Assembly: GCA_034359265.1 (NCBI GenBank)
Contig: CP136890.1
Coordinates: 77,091,501-77,155,500, forward strand
Length of the DNA: 64,000 nt
Origin: Canna indica
Lineage: Eukaryota > Streptophyta > Magnoliopsida > Zingiberales > Cannaceae
Reading direction: 5' to 3'
The notes beneath the pieces were generated by a model. It was not told where the DNA came from. It worked only from the letters and a program-made list of their open reading frames with translations, and did not search any database. Position 1 is the first letter of the stretch. Each line of letters begins with the position of its first letter. Positions 22,477-33,935 of the stretch are shown one piece after another. The translations under genes and the position numbers were made by a program.

Positions 22477-23580
22477 AGTTGATCAGTCAACTCACAAATA
22501 TGATGAGCTAGACCAGTTTACAAATAATCAAACAACTCCATGCTGAGTAGTTCATACATGCATCAAGATTTACATCACTTTTCCGTCAGTAGCTTGCAGT
22601 GCTATTGTTGCTTGTGTAGCAGTACCATTTCCATTCTACATTGTCACTTGTTTTGGACATCCCATTTACTTGCTTACATCTATTTAATCGATTTTTCATT
22701 AATCATGATATATACATGCCCTTTGTTTGCAACTGTTACTAAAAAGAGAAGACCTAACGCATGAAGTGTTATCAGGTTAAATTAGATCAAGGGATAGAAT
22801 CTGTTTCTTAGCCAAAAGATGCCAGAATGAAAATTATTAAGCATCTCATCGTGTAAGCATCTCATCTTTATATGAGATCTTGTGATTAGTAAAAAATGTG
22901 GGTAGATGGTGAGAGTGGAGACGAGCATTAACAAAAATTTGACCTTCATTAACTAAATTTAAAAGCATCTCTAATATTTGACTAAAATCGCAACTAAAAT
23001 CATCTGAACATCATGAAATAGCAACTAAAATCGAACCTCCACAATTGAATGGGAAATCGAGCGCTCGAAACCCGTAGAAGGGAAGGAATTCACTCGTCGG
23101 TCGGCTGTCTGTGACTACTTGCGCTTCCTCTGAGCGCTTCCTGCGCTTCGCCACAAAGTAACAGAGGATTAGGGCACGAGGAAGGGAAGAAACCTGTAGA
23201 AGGGGAGGAAAGAAATAAAAACTCGAATCAGCTACGGGGGAATTAGAAGGAACCTGCGCGCGCTATCTGTGATGACTAGCTCGAACCGATAATTTTATCG
23301 GCTGCGGGGAAGAAAACTGTGCGGAAGGAGTCTGCGGGGAGGGAACCGGCGGGGAAGGAAACTGTGGGGAAGGAAGAAATGGCTTTGTCGGGGCGGCCTG
23401 GGAAGAAGGATGACGAGTGGGAGAGGGGGAAGAAAGACGAAGACGATGCTTTGTCGGCGTCGGCTGAAAAAAAAGAGGCGCGAGAAATTATTTTGACGAG
23501 TGGGAGAGGGGGAAACTAAAGTGGTCGACCGAAGTGAGAGGGGGAAAAAAATTTGGTCGGCTGAAACGAAAAAAAATGCT
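22477..23580. other. Outer CACTA right-hand internal DNA (probable promoter side)
   Basis: Because the outer genes run leftward, this is their upstream side. From about 23080 it is purine- and GC-rich (GGGAAGGAAACTGTGGGGAA-type repeats), a usual feature of CACTA 5' leaders. A plus-strand frame near 22590-22680 reads as a hydrophobic stretch (VACSAIVACVAVPFPFYIV) that could be another captured piece; I cannot assign it. No gene is called. Confidence 0.4.
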
Positions 23581-23670
23581 AATTTACCAACGGATTATTT
23601 ATCCGTTGATAATTTTGTTGGTAATACCAACAAATTATATCCGTTGGTAAAAATTCTGTTGGTGAAGCTA
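23581..23670. repeat. Right subterminal repeats of the outer CACTA element
   Basis: TTACCAACGGATT, TATCCGTTGATAA, TTGTTGGTAATACCAAC and ATCCGTTGGTAA follow each other within 90 bases. These are the same motif family as at 4605-5015, which confirms that both ends belong to one element despite the inner insertion. Confidence 0.85.
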
Positions 23671-23685
23671 TGTTTTCTTGTAGTG

Positions 23686-23800
23686 CGTTTTGTGCATTTT
23701 TTCACGTCTTTGTACATCTTGTAATACGTCTTGTGCGTATATTATCGCGTTTGCGATTTGTAATGATTGGCTTATAAAGCCATTTTTTTTATAAAAAAAG
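23686..23800 (+). mobile_element. SINE, 3' part, separated from its head by the CACTA insertion
   Basis: After the CGT target-site duplication the sequence continues as TTGTGCATTTTTTCACG, TTGGCTTATAAAGCC and a T-rich/A-rich tail (TTTTTTTTATAAAAAAA), the usual end of a tRNA-derived plant SINE. It then switches to duplication copy B sequence (GTCTTGAAAAAAAGTG). Joined with 4511-4588 the SINE would be about 190 bases. Confidence 0.6.
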
Positions 23801-24790
23801 TCTTGAAAAAAAGTGTCTAGACAACTTTTTACAACTACAATGAATAATATAAATTATATATAATTTTATGTTAAATAAATATATTTAAGTTTAGTTTATT
23901 TCAAACTTCACTCGTTTATATAATTTATATGTTAAATTAGTTCCGTGATCTCTGTCACTTTGTGATGGGCTAGAGTTGAATAAAAGAGAATAAACTTTTA
24001 TTTTATTTGTTACTTTTAGTTTATTTATTTGTTAAATTAGTATAAATATGTTTATTTATTTGTAACTAGTTTAATTAATTTTAATTGAATTAAATGAATA
24101 TATTAGAATTTATCATTCTATTTGTTTCTTTTGCATTTAAAGATTATATTTAGAAAATTAAATATCGTAGATTAATTTTAATTAAATAAAATAATACTAA
24201 TTACTTATATTAATTTCATTTAATCATTTATGTTATGTGAATATCTTATAATTTTCTATTTGATATTAAATATATTAAATATGTGATAGATTTTTTAAAA
24301 GAAATCATTAGATCAATCATTATTGTCTCAATGTCATGCAAAATGCTTTGAGAGCTAATTTCGAGTTAATAACATTGATGATCTTTTTATGATCCTAGGC
24401 TAGAACATAAAATTTTGTAGTATCATCCTAATGATTGAGATAATATATATCTTCATATATATATATATATATATGAAGATAGTATTTACAAAAGAGATTC
24501 TTTCAGAGTCGTACACATAACATAAATAAACGAAAATTTCATCGTCTACGACCCACTCGATAGAATAATTGACTCATCAATTTCATATGCTCAAACTATT
24601 AGTCTTATTAAAATGCTTAAGTGGGAGTTGATCATAATACACTTATCAAACCTTATAAATCATCACAACATCCAATATATTTTTGATGTAGGATTAAATC
24701 AGGGTATTATAATCTCTCTATCTTATGTCTCGATGAAATCGTCAAGACCCAAGTCAAGTTACCCCATGGCCCAAAATTACTTGTGTGTAA
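23796..24790. repeat. Segmental duplication, copy B (second part)
   Basis: Resumes the homology to copy A (2367 onward): GTCTTGAAAAAAAGTG, CTAGACAACTTTTT, the TAATTTTAATT-rich block, and the CTCAAACTATTAGTCTTATTAAAATGC block matching about 3260. A (TA)n run lies at 24452-24474. No gene is visible. Confidence 0.78.
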
Positions 24791-26018
24791 TTTTGTTTTC
24801 TCCTTAATGCCTCCTCCTTTTCCATTGTATATTTGTATTTGTCACTCATTGTTGATAATCTCTTTCCTTCTCTATTGTTGATGACGCTCCTTTAGATGGT
24901 GAGAGAGAAAAGAAAGTTGCTAGCGCGAGAGAACTTGAAAGGGTGATTATAAATATTTGTTGGCAAGAAACACAGGACCATGGTTGCCAAAGAAGATAAT
25001 GGAAAAGGAAGGTCATTTGTGGTGCGCAGAGGAGGAAAAGTACAAGTTTGTCATCAATAAAAGCGGTGATGACGATGGAGGAATATTGGTTGTAATTAAA
25101 CAAATGAGGTACATATGTTGTCCATATTGATGTCACATTGATAGAATTCAAAATCATAAAACATAGAATCAATGATTTAGGATCAAAGTGATCGTTGGGA
25201 AGCTATTTGCAGCAATTAATGCTAAATGCAAGGAGAAACTTGATAGAAAAAGATAGCATACAGAGGCATTCAGAAAAATCCAATATCTTCTGTGTATACG
25301 TATGACTATGAGTGGTTAGAATGAGAATCCAGATGCTGATTTTTTAAGGATAATTCAGATGCTGATTAACTAATTATTGCTTGATCAAAGCTTTTTTTTT
25401 TTGCCAATGGTTAGATGTTGGAAGACATCACATATACCTTCTACAAGACCACTTCACTTTTAGTATATTCCAATGTGCTGCACTTCTTGCATCACCAGTT
25501 GTTATTTAACTTGCTCAACAACACCTTGGAGGTACTCTTTGTTCACCTCACTACAGGCAAGTTGAACATGGACAAACTTGATAAGGTAGATAAGATAGGT
25601 TCCATCTTCCTTCTAAAGTTTTAATTTATACTGAACATGATCTGCTTACTATTATTACTAAATTCACAATGATGAAGAATGTTTATCTCATCTCTCCATA
25701 TATACACATATTATAGTAAAATTATGTATGGGAAATTGTAATACAGTTGCTCACATTAAGTCGAAGAAAGTTCACCTCCATATTCTAGTTTGCATCAGAT
25801 GAAACAAGTGCTAGAGAATTGACACTCATTCTTATACAGATATTAGTTTCTGTAGCTTAATTGGTCTTTGTATATGTACATATGGGTTTTGGTGGAGCAT
25901 CCATTTGGCCTTCATGATATACTCTGATAAAATCCACTTTGAACTTATCTATCTATTGCATAGAAGTCAATACATGAGAAATACTTGTAAGCTATTTCCA
26001 AGTCATCATATGTATAAA
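24791..26018. other. Intergenic DNA downstream of the permease gene
   Basis: No gene recognised. The last few hundred bases before 26019 probably include the 3' untranslated region of the minus-strand permease gene. Short frames here have no protein-like signature. Confidence 0.45.
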
Positions 26019-28657
26019 TCAGCCTATCTTCTCACTGATAACTCCTTCAACGGATCCAATCAAAGCAAACACACTAACGAGCAAGCACCCAATGCTGAAA
26101 ACCTTAAGAACTATCCATTTCCTTGTCCAAGTGCTTATCTTCCTCTGCACAAAGTACATCTCCACAGGGAAGTAGATGGCCAAGGGCCAGAAGTTGAGGG
26201 CTCCCAACACTCCCAGGACATCATTGAAGTAGGGAAACAACATCGCAAGCCCTGTTGTACACGCAACATATACTGTTCTGAAGCACAATCTAAATAGGTT
26301 TAGTTTGTAAGATGGTAATAATGGAAATTGGATTGTGTAGAACTTGTTGACAAAACCACTGTTGGGGAACTTCACTGAAACCCATCTGTCTGCAAAAGCA
26401 AACACTGGCTGGCTATAAACCTGGCATATCAAATATAGAAACTTCACAATCAGATGTTTGCTCATCATACTCAGGATATTCCGATAGAGTGAATAAACTG
26501 AGGATTATCTTTTGCATAGATTCTTGATCTATAGAAGCTAAAAAATGTTTTTTCTTTAGTATATAGGGTCTGCTAGAATAATAATACAATTGTAGGAGAA
26601 ATTTTCAATTTTCCTATGTTTTGATGTGCAAGCAATTTGACTAACAATAGTGTAGAAGAGTTTACCTGATAGCCTCCGACCAAGTGAACAACAATACATG
26701 CATTGGCAAAGTCAACAAGCCAGTATGGTTCATAGAAACCAAACCCTGTCAAGAGGTTTCCTGGTGTGTCATTTCCAAAGGCAGCATAGCCAAAACACCC
26801 ACAGCAAAGGTAGAAGAATGTGGTGATGAAAATGGAGATCATAGACCCTCTCTTCATTGTTTGGTTCTCTGGTGGTGGTGATTTCAATGTATCCTTAATG
26901 TCACAAAAATTGTTTTTAGTTTTTGTGGGTTCAAAACTGTTGATAGAATTTCTAAGGAAAGCAAAACTTCATGATAAAGGAAGAAAAACAGTTGTCTCCC
27001 TTAGGAAAAAAAGCTGGAAACAGCTGTCACCTGTATCTCTAAGAGAATTATGGAGTATGGATAGGCAAAAGCTATGTCTCCTAGTGCTTGAGAAACTCTC
27101 CACACTTTCTTTGCTGTAGAAGCCATGGGGATGCCTCCAATTCCCCCTTTTATTGTTCCATCTCCTGAAAATCAAATGACACTGGAAGTCCCTTATCACT
27201 ATATAGACAATACATGGAAACTTATAGATAAATGACATAAACAGTGAATGCATTCATTGAGTAAATCAATTAGTAAAAATGTTAAGACAGGGGCTATTAA
27301 GTAAACCTTTCTCCACGTACAACTGAAAGTGGAAGCACATAACATGATGTCAAATTAGTGTATTTGCTTAGATTTGGAACATAATAATCTATTGGTTTAT
27401 CTTACTCGACTAGTAGAGAAGAGAGAATCTTTCACTACTTTCACTACTTTATAGAAACAATTTTATAGAGATTACCTTTTAGAAAACCTTCATCGGAATA
27501 TCAATAAACTAGGAATTTTCAACAAAAGAAGAAAAGCCAATCAAAATAGTCATATCTTTCTTGTTGAGTCGAACTTACTTTCCCTCACAATTTTTTCACC
27601 ATTTTTTATTTGAAGCAAGTTACATGTCGTGGTTGATCTAGAATGTTAAATCAGGATCCAATAAATAATTTCATCAAGTATGGGTGGTTGGATAATTTAG
27701 AACCTTTATTCTATATCTAAGCTCTTGAGAAGCATCCATCACTAAAACAAGATATAAGATAAATAAGGAATATTTCTCTTCAAAGACCAAAAAATATGCC
27801 GAGTAAACAATACCAATCACTTTGGCAAGGCCAAGTCCAAATCCAATAGAAGAATAGGTGAAGGACATGATAGCTGCAAGAATCGAAAGCCATGCCATTT
27901 CATGGAAATCTGGAATCTGGGAGAAGAGTATCTGAACAATCCCAAATAGCAGCATGTAGAAATTAACCCCATGTGAGCATGGAGCACTGTGGCCTCTTCT
28001 ATGGTAACAGTCTGATTTCTGAATGGCCCTATACATACATACACCAAAGGAAAACACATTGAGTCTCCAATTTGGTAATCCATTAAAATCAATATCTTCA
28101 CAGTGGATTTACCCCAGACTGATTGAAGTAGTGATGGTGTATGCTATTCCAGTCCCAAACATGCTAAAATACTGCAGAAACCCACAAACCCAAGTCTGCT
28201 TCTCACCTGAAACAACGACACAAGGATCAAAAGCTACATGGAAAAGTTAACCTAACGAGAGAGCAGAGCAAGTTGAAACTTTTACCAAGATTCACTCGCA
28301 CAGCATCCATGTAAGAGTAGTTCCTGGTTCCAGTGACAGGGTGAGGAGACCTGTAGCAATCTGAGAGCAGGAAGGCGGACAGATATGTGACAATGGCAAA
28401 GCAGAGCATGGAAATAGGACCGGCGATCCAACCGAGCTGGGAAGTACACCATGCGAGGGAGAGCACGCCGGAGCCGATGACCGCTGTGATGATGTGGGCA
28501 ACGCATGTCCATATTGTTCCTGATTGATTGGAAGCGGGGATTTAGTTTAAGCGGAGGGTGGATTTAGCAGATGAAGAGTGTGATTACCGGTTCTTCTTAG
28601 GTGGCCGTCATCGTCGCAGGAAGCGGAAGCGATTTCGAGGGAGTTATCGACTGCCAT
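26019..28657 (-). CDS. AAP-type amino-acid permease
   Basis: Seven exons on the minus strand, 28657-28588, 28519-28286, 28206-28113, 28028-27814, 27164-27031, 26893-26666 and 26420-26019, join in phase to 458 residues, close to the usual 460-490 for plant AAPs (AAAP family, Aa_trans domain). All introns are GT-AG. Typical features: a short charged N-terminus; RTGTIWTCVAHIITAVIGSG in the first membrane segment; LAWCTSQLGW; NYSYMDAVRVNLGEKQTWVC; KSDCYHRRGH in the outer loop; GGIGGIPMAS; ALGDIAFAYPYS; a GFGFYEPYWLVDFANA-type segment; and a hydrophobic C-terminus. About ten membrane segments can be counted. The known role is proton-coupled uptake of neutral and acidic amino acids at the plasma membrane. 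The AAP1/6/8 sub-branch looks likely, but the exact orthologue is not resolved. No stops or frame breaks. Confidence 0.95.
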
Positions 28658-28695
28658 TTGTGAATTGGGGAGGATTTGAGAGCTTGCAAATGGAG

Positions 28696-28703
28696 ATTAT
28701 ATA
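28696..28703 (-). promoter_or_regulatory. Possible TATA box of the permease gene
   Basis: TATATAAT on the minus strand lies 39-46 bases upstream of the permease ATG. If used, transcription would start only some 10-15 bases before the ATG, an unusually short leader, so a start further upstream is also possible. Confidence 0.35.
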
Positions 28704-29241
28704 GAGAAGGGGACACAGATCATAAAAAGAGGTCTTTTAAAGGGCAGGCTTAGTTAACAGAAATTGACTTGAGTCAAATCAAGAATCAAAACCAAAACAT
28801 TTGTTTAATTAGCATTTAGCAAGCAAGATTTGGCAACAGTTCTGATAGGAGTTGCTGAGCTTTCTCAAAACATTTTCAACATCACAAAGTGAGATTAGGA
28901 TTTAGGAGTAAAGTTTTCTCAAAATATTCTTGGAAATTGTTTCTTAGGTGGATCATATCTACATCACATCACATCACATTATTAGGATATCTATGCTATA
29001 ATTCATTATTATATCAGAACCAAGAGACAATTTATCAAGGCATGTGGTAGAGGCTGCACTTTTGGATTTTCCATGTGAATAATGTTAGATTAAATTGATT
29101 GGTATGTCTTATATGTTGGACATTTCTGAATTCTGATTTGACACAGAATGTGGATCCTTTGAAATTTTACCATTGTAATTCCAAGTGATAAAAAGAAATT
29201 TGTTTTGAATTCAATACTTGTAAATGTCATAGTGGATTTAT

Positions 29242-30444
29242 TTATTATTTTGATGAAAAGCAACTTGTATTCAAGATTGAGGAGGGGTAAATAGAATACA
29301 AGTAGGGGAAGGAAAAGAGATATTAAAAAATAAATAAACGAAAACAAGCGGAGACCCGGCCAGGCGGCCAACCCCAAAAGGAAAGGACAAAGGCTCGGTA
29401 GCTCCCAAAAAATTTACAACACATGAACAAAAGAAATGAAGCTGAGCAGGGCCGCAACAGTGGACGTATCCTTGAAGACTTCCCTTCAAAACATCTTTGA
29501 CTTCGTCCGAACCAAATGTACCAGCTCCAGACAAGATCTTAGTCGAGACTTCTTTAAGCAGAGATCTTTTGCGGGTAGCGATAGTGAGTCCAGGTTGAGC
29601 CAAGAAGTTGGAAAGGATGATTCTTTGAGGTGTGCGAGGAGAAGATGAGAAACTGCCAAGGAGTAGTTGCAACTGTGGAAAAAGATGATGATGAGATTCT
29701 TCCCCATTAGGCGAGAAGAGTCCTCGAGAATACCCTAAATCTTTAACTTGTCATGTGTTGGCAATCTCTGTCTGATCCAAATCCACCCGAAGATGCAGAT
29801 ATTTGGAGGGATCCTGCGCTGCCAAATGAAGCGTTAAAAGGCATCCTTGATGCCTCGAAAGGTCAATAGGCAATAAAGGGATTTTGTGGTGATGCATGGT
29901 GTCCACTTCCGGTGGATGTGGTCATCCCCAGAGGATGACTGAACAATCTCCAACTCTCGGGCGAGGTTCTGAAGGTAGGCAACACTGAGGAAGGTGTTGA
30001 AGGAGATGTTTTCACTCGAGAAAGTTTCGAGAATCACCAGTAGCTCGGGCCTGGACCTCTGTAATGGAGATAGACTGGTCAACTGCGAATCGGAATAAAT
30101 GAGGAAATTTTTTTGCTAGAGGAAGGTTGTTACACCAAGGTTCCCGCTATAGCCGAATGGTGGAGCCGATGCCCACCATGCAAGAGATGCTGCTCGAGAA
30201 CGCCCCTTGCAGCTCAAGGACGGCTCGCCAAATGGGTGAGACGTGTCAGAAAGTCCACGAACCAAACTAGTCAATGGTACCAGGCGTTGTACTACGTACG
30301 AATGATATCAACCCATAGTAGGTCGGACTGAGAGATATATTTCCAAAAGCCACATACGCAATCGAGCTTGATCGTGGGCTTCAAGATTGCGGATACCAAG
30401 GTCACCCTCGTCTCTCGGACAGGTGAGATGCTCCGAACGAATAA
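29242..30444 (-). mobile_element. Decayed LINE fragment (3' end of ORF2)
   Basis: Read on the minus strand, the right part encodes DLGIRNLEAHDQARLRMWLL with a preceding EGD, the standard plant LINE segment after the reverse transcriptase. The left part encodes a Cys-rich, Phe/Leu-rich tail and ends TTGCTTTTCATCAAAATAATAAATAAA, typical of plant L1-like 3' ends. Frames are broken many times. A weak 12-base match (AATGTCATAGTG near 29227, AATGTGAGAGTG near 30444) may be an eroded target-site duplication. Confidence 0.75.
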
Positions 30445-31914
30445 TGTGAGAGTGTATTTAAATTACTACTTTTGCATTAGAACAACCATTTGAATTGAAA
30501 AGTTTATACATAGAAAAGGCTCTCCAACAAAATATATGCTTTGTCCTTTGCAGTATGAGTGAAAGTCATTTTCATATATACTACTTCTCACAAAGATATT
30601 TTACAATCAGGTACTATTCTTTGCTATGATGAGAGTACTAATTTGCAACTTTCATTGATTGGTTAAAACAGTCAGATTCTCATACGCTGTTGATGTCATC
30701 CAGGAGATGTTATATTCAGCTTTTAATTTTTTATCCTTTTATTTCTTTTAAGTTCAATCATTCTCAACCTAGCTTTTTGAATAAAATAAAATAATAATAT
30801 CCTGTGATTTTATCAACTTTGATAAGACAAATTTACAAGTGTGAATGGTTCTCTATTTCTCTTAAGGTCTTCTCAACTTTTGCCACCATGAATTATTAGC
30901 TCTTCTTTTGAACCCAACCACTCATAGTAAAAGATTCTGGTCCCAAATGCATAATCTTAATCTCTTCTTGCGTAAATCACATTTTTTCTATCTTTTTTAT
31001 TTTATTTTTGGTATATTTTATAAATGTCAAACATTTAACACATAGCATTCAGTAATGAGTGTAATGAAGTGAAGCTCAAAACTCTAACTTATAGTCTACC
31101 ATATGATGGCTAGAAGAGATAGGTAGTCTATTTAAAAAGAAAAATTATTTAAAAAAAAAACATTATAAATCAGTGTCAGTTAATTAAGGGCGTGAAGAGA
31201 GATGATGAAAGACCTAAGAAAATGGAAATAATAAAGAATGGCTAAGCCTACATATAGTAAATCAATTTTCCTTTTCTTGAGACTTCAAATCTTTGTTTTA
31301 AGGCCGTTCTTTTTGCATCTCAATGCAAGTTCTCAACAACTCCTTTTTTGAATTGCAAGTAGCAGTATTCTGTAGTCTCCAGAATTGCATAACAAGTTAA
31401 ACTGCATATAGAGTGATTAAAAAGCTAAGCAGTACTCAATCATCTTTAGGTCCATCACAATCTCATTTTCCTTAAAGTGGTCTTTTCCATCCTTGTTTTA
31501 GGGCCATTCTGGATGAACCTCTCTCTGCAAGTTTTCAACAACAAAAAGATAAAGATTGACAATATAGGAGTGTGGGACTACTACTTTTTGTTCTGATGTG
31601 TGGTTGATGTCTTCTAGTGCATGGAGTTATGCTTTGGTGCAGAATCATGGGGAAGACAATTGCCAAAAGATCTGGTTGAAGTATCCATGGCGCCTCACAA
31701 AGGATGGGATGATTGGAATTTAGGAATTGAATGTGCCAGAATCAAGTGCACTTGCTGGGCCTTGTAGGGCAGGGCATGTATATAAAGCTTGACCTACTCT
31801 TTCAGCACATGGTTTCTTTTGTTTTTGTTTTTTTGATGGAACTTTTAGCACAGTGGGTTTCCATACTGAAATATTTGCTTTCTGTGCTTTACTCTTGGTC
31901 GTGTGCGTTAACCC
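30445..31914. other. Intergenic DNA, nothing recognised as coding
   Basis: AT-rich. A local duplication of about 200 bases is suggested by paired blocks around TTTTAAGGCCGTTCT/TTTTAGGGCCATTCT and CAAGTTCTCAACAAC/CAAGTTTTCAACAAC (about 31300 and 31500). No gene, promoter or RNA could be supported. Confidence 0.45.
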
Positions 31915-32339
31915 TAAGAATGGCAGTGGATTAGATACGATACGAATACTGTACTATCCGCATTCGCATTGCATATACGAATCCGCACAATATTTGCCAC
32001 GGATCCGCATCGCATTCAGATGCAGATATTTGCATCGCATCCGCGTTCGCGCCGCATTTAATAAAAATCAATAAATAATATATTTATTAAAAAAATAATA
32101 ACTTACATTATTAAAATTCATTATAATTAGTAACTTACTAGGGTTTCATATATAACTTACCATAAAACCTACCTATATAATATTCATTAGGTAATTTATA
32201 TACGGGTAAAATGGTGATTTCCTATACGTGGATTATACGATGTGGATACAGTGCAGATCTGCATGTATATCTATTTTTATTTGTAGACGGTGTGGATGCA
32301 ATTTTTATTCGATGGGTACGAATAAAATTGTCGTCCCTA
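31915..32339. mobile_element. hAT-like MITE with an internal CGCATCC-type minisatellite
   Basis: The flanking 8-base duplication is GTTAACCC (31907-31914) and ATTAACCC (32340-32347), one mismatch. The ends TAAGAATGGCAG and the inverse of TAGGGACGACAA form a diverged inverted repeat of the TAGGG-type common in plant hAT MITEs. Inside, ATCCGCATCGCA/GGATGCGGAT-like words repeat near 31955-32055 and 32225-32325 in opposite orientation. No coding capacity. Confidence 0.65.
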
Positions 32340-32679
32340 ATTAACCCTCCGAGAATAGCTTCTTTGTTAGAGTAACTTCTTTTGTTATGTAAGGATAAGA
32401 ATGCATATAATAATTTTGCATAGACCACTAGTGTATCAAAATAGCCTGCATTTAGGTCTTGCCTTTCATTAGAGTATTGGTACTGCAATTTAAGAGGTGT
32501 TTGGTTGTCCGCATTTACATAACAAATTTATTTAGTTGGCGGCAAAAGTATTTTGCAATATTTACTAGTTGCAACTTGTATTTCTAATATCATTTGCGGG
32601 CCGTAAATGGAATTGCAATCCAAAAAGCTGGCAATACAAAATTGTAGGCTGCAAATGCAATAATTAAGTATTGAAAATA

Positions 32680-33236
32680 GGGTAATTACCTGAATATATC
32701 CTGAACTTTGGACTTTGTCTCAAATGTATCCTGAACTTTTACTTCACCAAATTGTATCTTGAACTATTAAATTTATATGAATTGTATCCATCCGTTAAAA
32801 TTCCGTCAATTACTCTGTTAACAGTGTGACGTGGCTTGCACACGTGGATTAAAATATATATTTTTATGTTTTAATACTTTCTCCGTCACCACTTCGCCAG
32901 ACCTTGCCGGAGAAACCGCCGGATCTCGTCGGACCTCCCCGGAGAAACTGTCGAACATCGCCGGAGAAATCACCGGACCTCGCCGGTCCTCGCCAGAGAA
33001 TCCTTTTCTATTAGAATTGTTTACCAACGAGGTCCGGCGGTTTCTCCGGCGAGATGGTGACAGAGAAAGTATTAAAATATAAAAAATTATATTTTAATCC
33101 ATGTGTGCAAGCCATGTCACACTATTAACGGAGTAGGTGACGGAATTTTAACGGAAGGATACAATTGATAGAAATTTAATAGTTCAAGATACAATTTGGT
33201 GAAGTGAAAGTTTAGGATATATTCAGGCAATTACCT
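32680..33236. mobile_element. MULE-like foldback element, 557 bp
   Basis: The perfect 9-base target-site duplication TTGAAAATA is at 32671-32679 and 33237-33245. Long terminal inverted repeats of about 200 bases start GGGTAATTACCTGAATATATCC at the left and mirror at the right. The 9-base duplication plus long inverted repeats point to Mutator-like elements. The centre is GC-rich with repeated CCGGAGAAA/CTCGCCGG words. No transposase. Confidence 0.85.
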
Positions 33237-33419
33237 TTGAAAATAATTAAATTTGGCGACTTAGAGTTGTCGGATAGAGACGGGATATATATCAAAGTTG
33301 TAGGTTTCCGCACGCTGAACGTGATGGTAGTGTCAGATTTTAGATATGATGTCATTTGATAGATTTTTTTAATATATTTTTAGTATTATACAAAAATAAA
33401 AAATTATTAATTTATCAGA

Positions 33420-33935
33420 CTAGGTCAAGCAAATCGTGTCGGGCCTAAGTTTTCGGCCCGGCCCGAAAAAATTTGTACTAGGCCCGACCCCAAAAAATTC
33501 GTGTCGGGCCCGGCCCGGCTCGGCTTGATCTAAAAAAAATCGTGCTCGATCCGGCCCGAAAAATTCATGCCCGGCCCGGCCCAGCCCAAAAAAAATTCAT
33601 GTACGACTCGACCAGCTCGGCCCGACCCGAAAAAATTTCGTGTTTGGCCCGTCCCGGCCCAAAAAATTTCATGCCCGTCCTGGCCCGAAAAAATTCATGT
33701 TGTCCGGCTTGGCCCGAAAAAATTCATGCCCGACCTGGCCTGAAAATTTTTGTGTTGTCCGGCCCGCCCGAGAAAAGTTCGTGCCCGACCTGGCCTAAAA
33801 GAAATTCATGCCTGACCAGGCCCAGTCTGGAAAAATTCGCGCACGGCTAGGCCCGGCTCGGCCCGACCTGAAAAAATTCGTTCCCGACCCGACCCCAAAA
33901 AATTCGTGCTCGACTCGGTCCGAAAAAATTCGTAA
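33420..33935. repeat. GGCCCGGCCC/AAAAAATTC minisatellite
   Basis: An irregular tandem array of about 25-35-base units, each with a GGCCCGGCCCG-like GC core and an AAAAAATTC(G/A)TG AT spacer, ending near GTCCGAAAAAATTCGTAAGG. Similar arrays occur inside plant hAT MITEs (compare 56207-56676). The left edge TAGGTCAAGCAAATCG could be such an end, but no partner end was found. Confidence 0.75.

Larger units (their letters stand above)
4589..23685 (-). mobile_element. CACTA (En/Spm) DNA transposon, 19.1 kb, containing a second CACTA element
   Basis: The left end is CACTACAAAAAAATAGG and the right end is the inverse of CACTACAAGAAAACATAG. The imperfect terminal inverted repeat is roughly 28 bases. 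The 3-base target-site duplication CGT is present on both sides (4586-4588, 23686-23688). Inside both ends are clusters of ACCAACGGA/TCCGTTGGT subterminal motifs, the kind bound by TNPA proteins. A TNPA-like gene (5307-10305) and a TNPD-like gene (12550-16400) both run on the minus strand, so the element's 5' end is on the right. Both genes are damaged, so this copy is not autonomous. It carries a copia fragment, captured host-gene fragments and an inner CACTA element (18816-22476). Confidence 0.93.

Noticed and set aside
24846..25172. Hydrophobic 108-codon frame as a membrane protein
   Set aside because: No conserved motif, no splice signals, composition matches AT-rich intergenic DNA.
33542..33850. 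102-codon Pro/Arg-rich frame
   Set aside because: Translation of the GGCCCG minisatellite.
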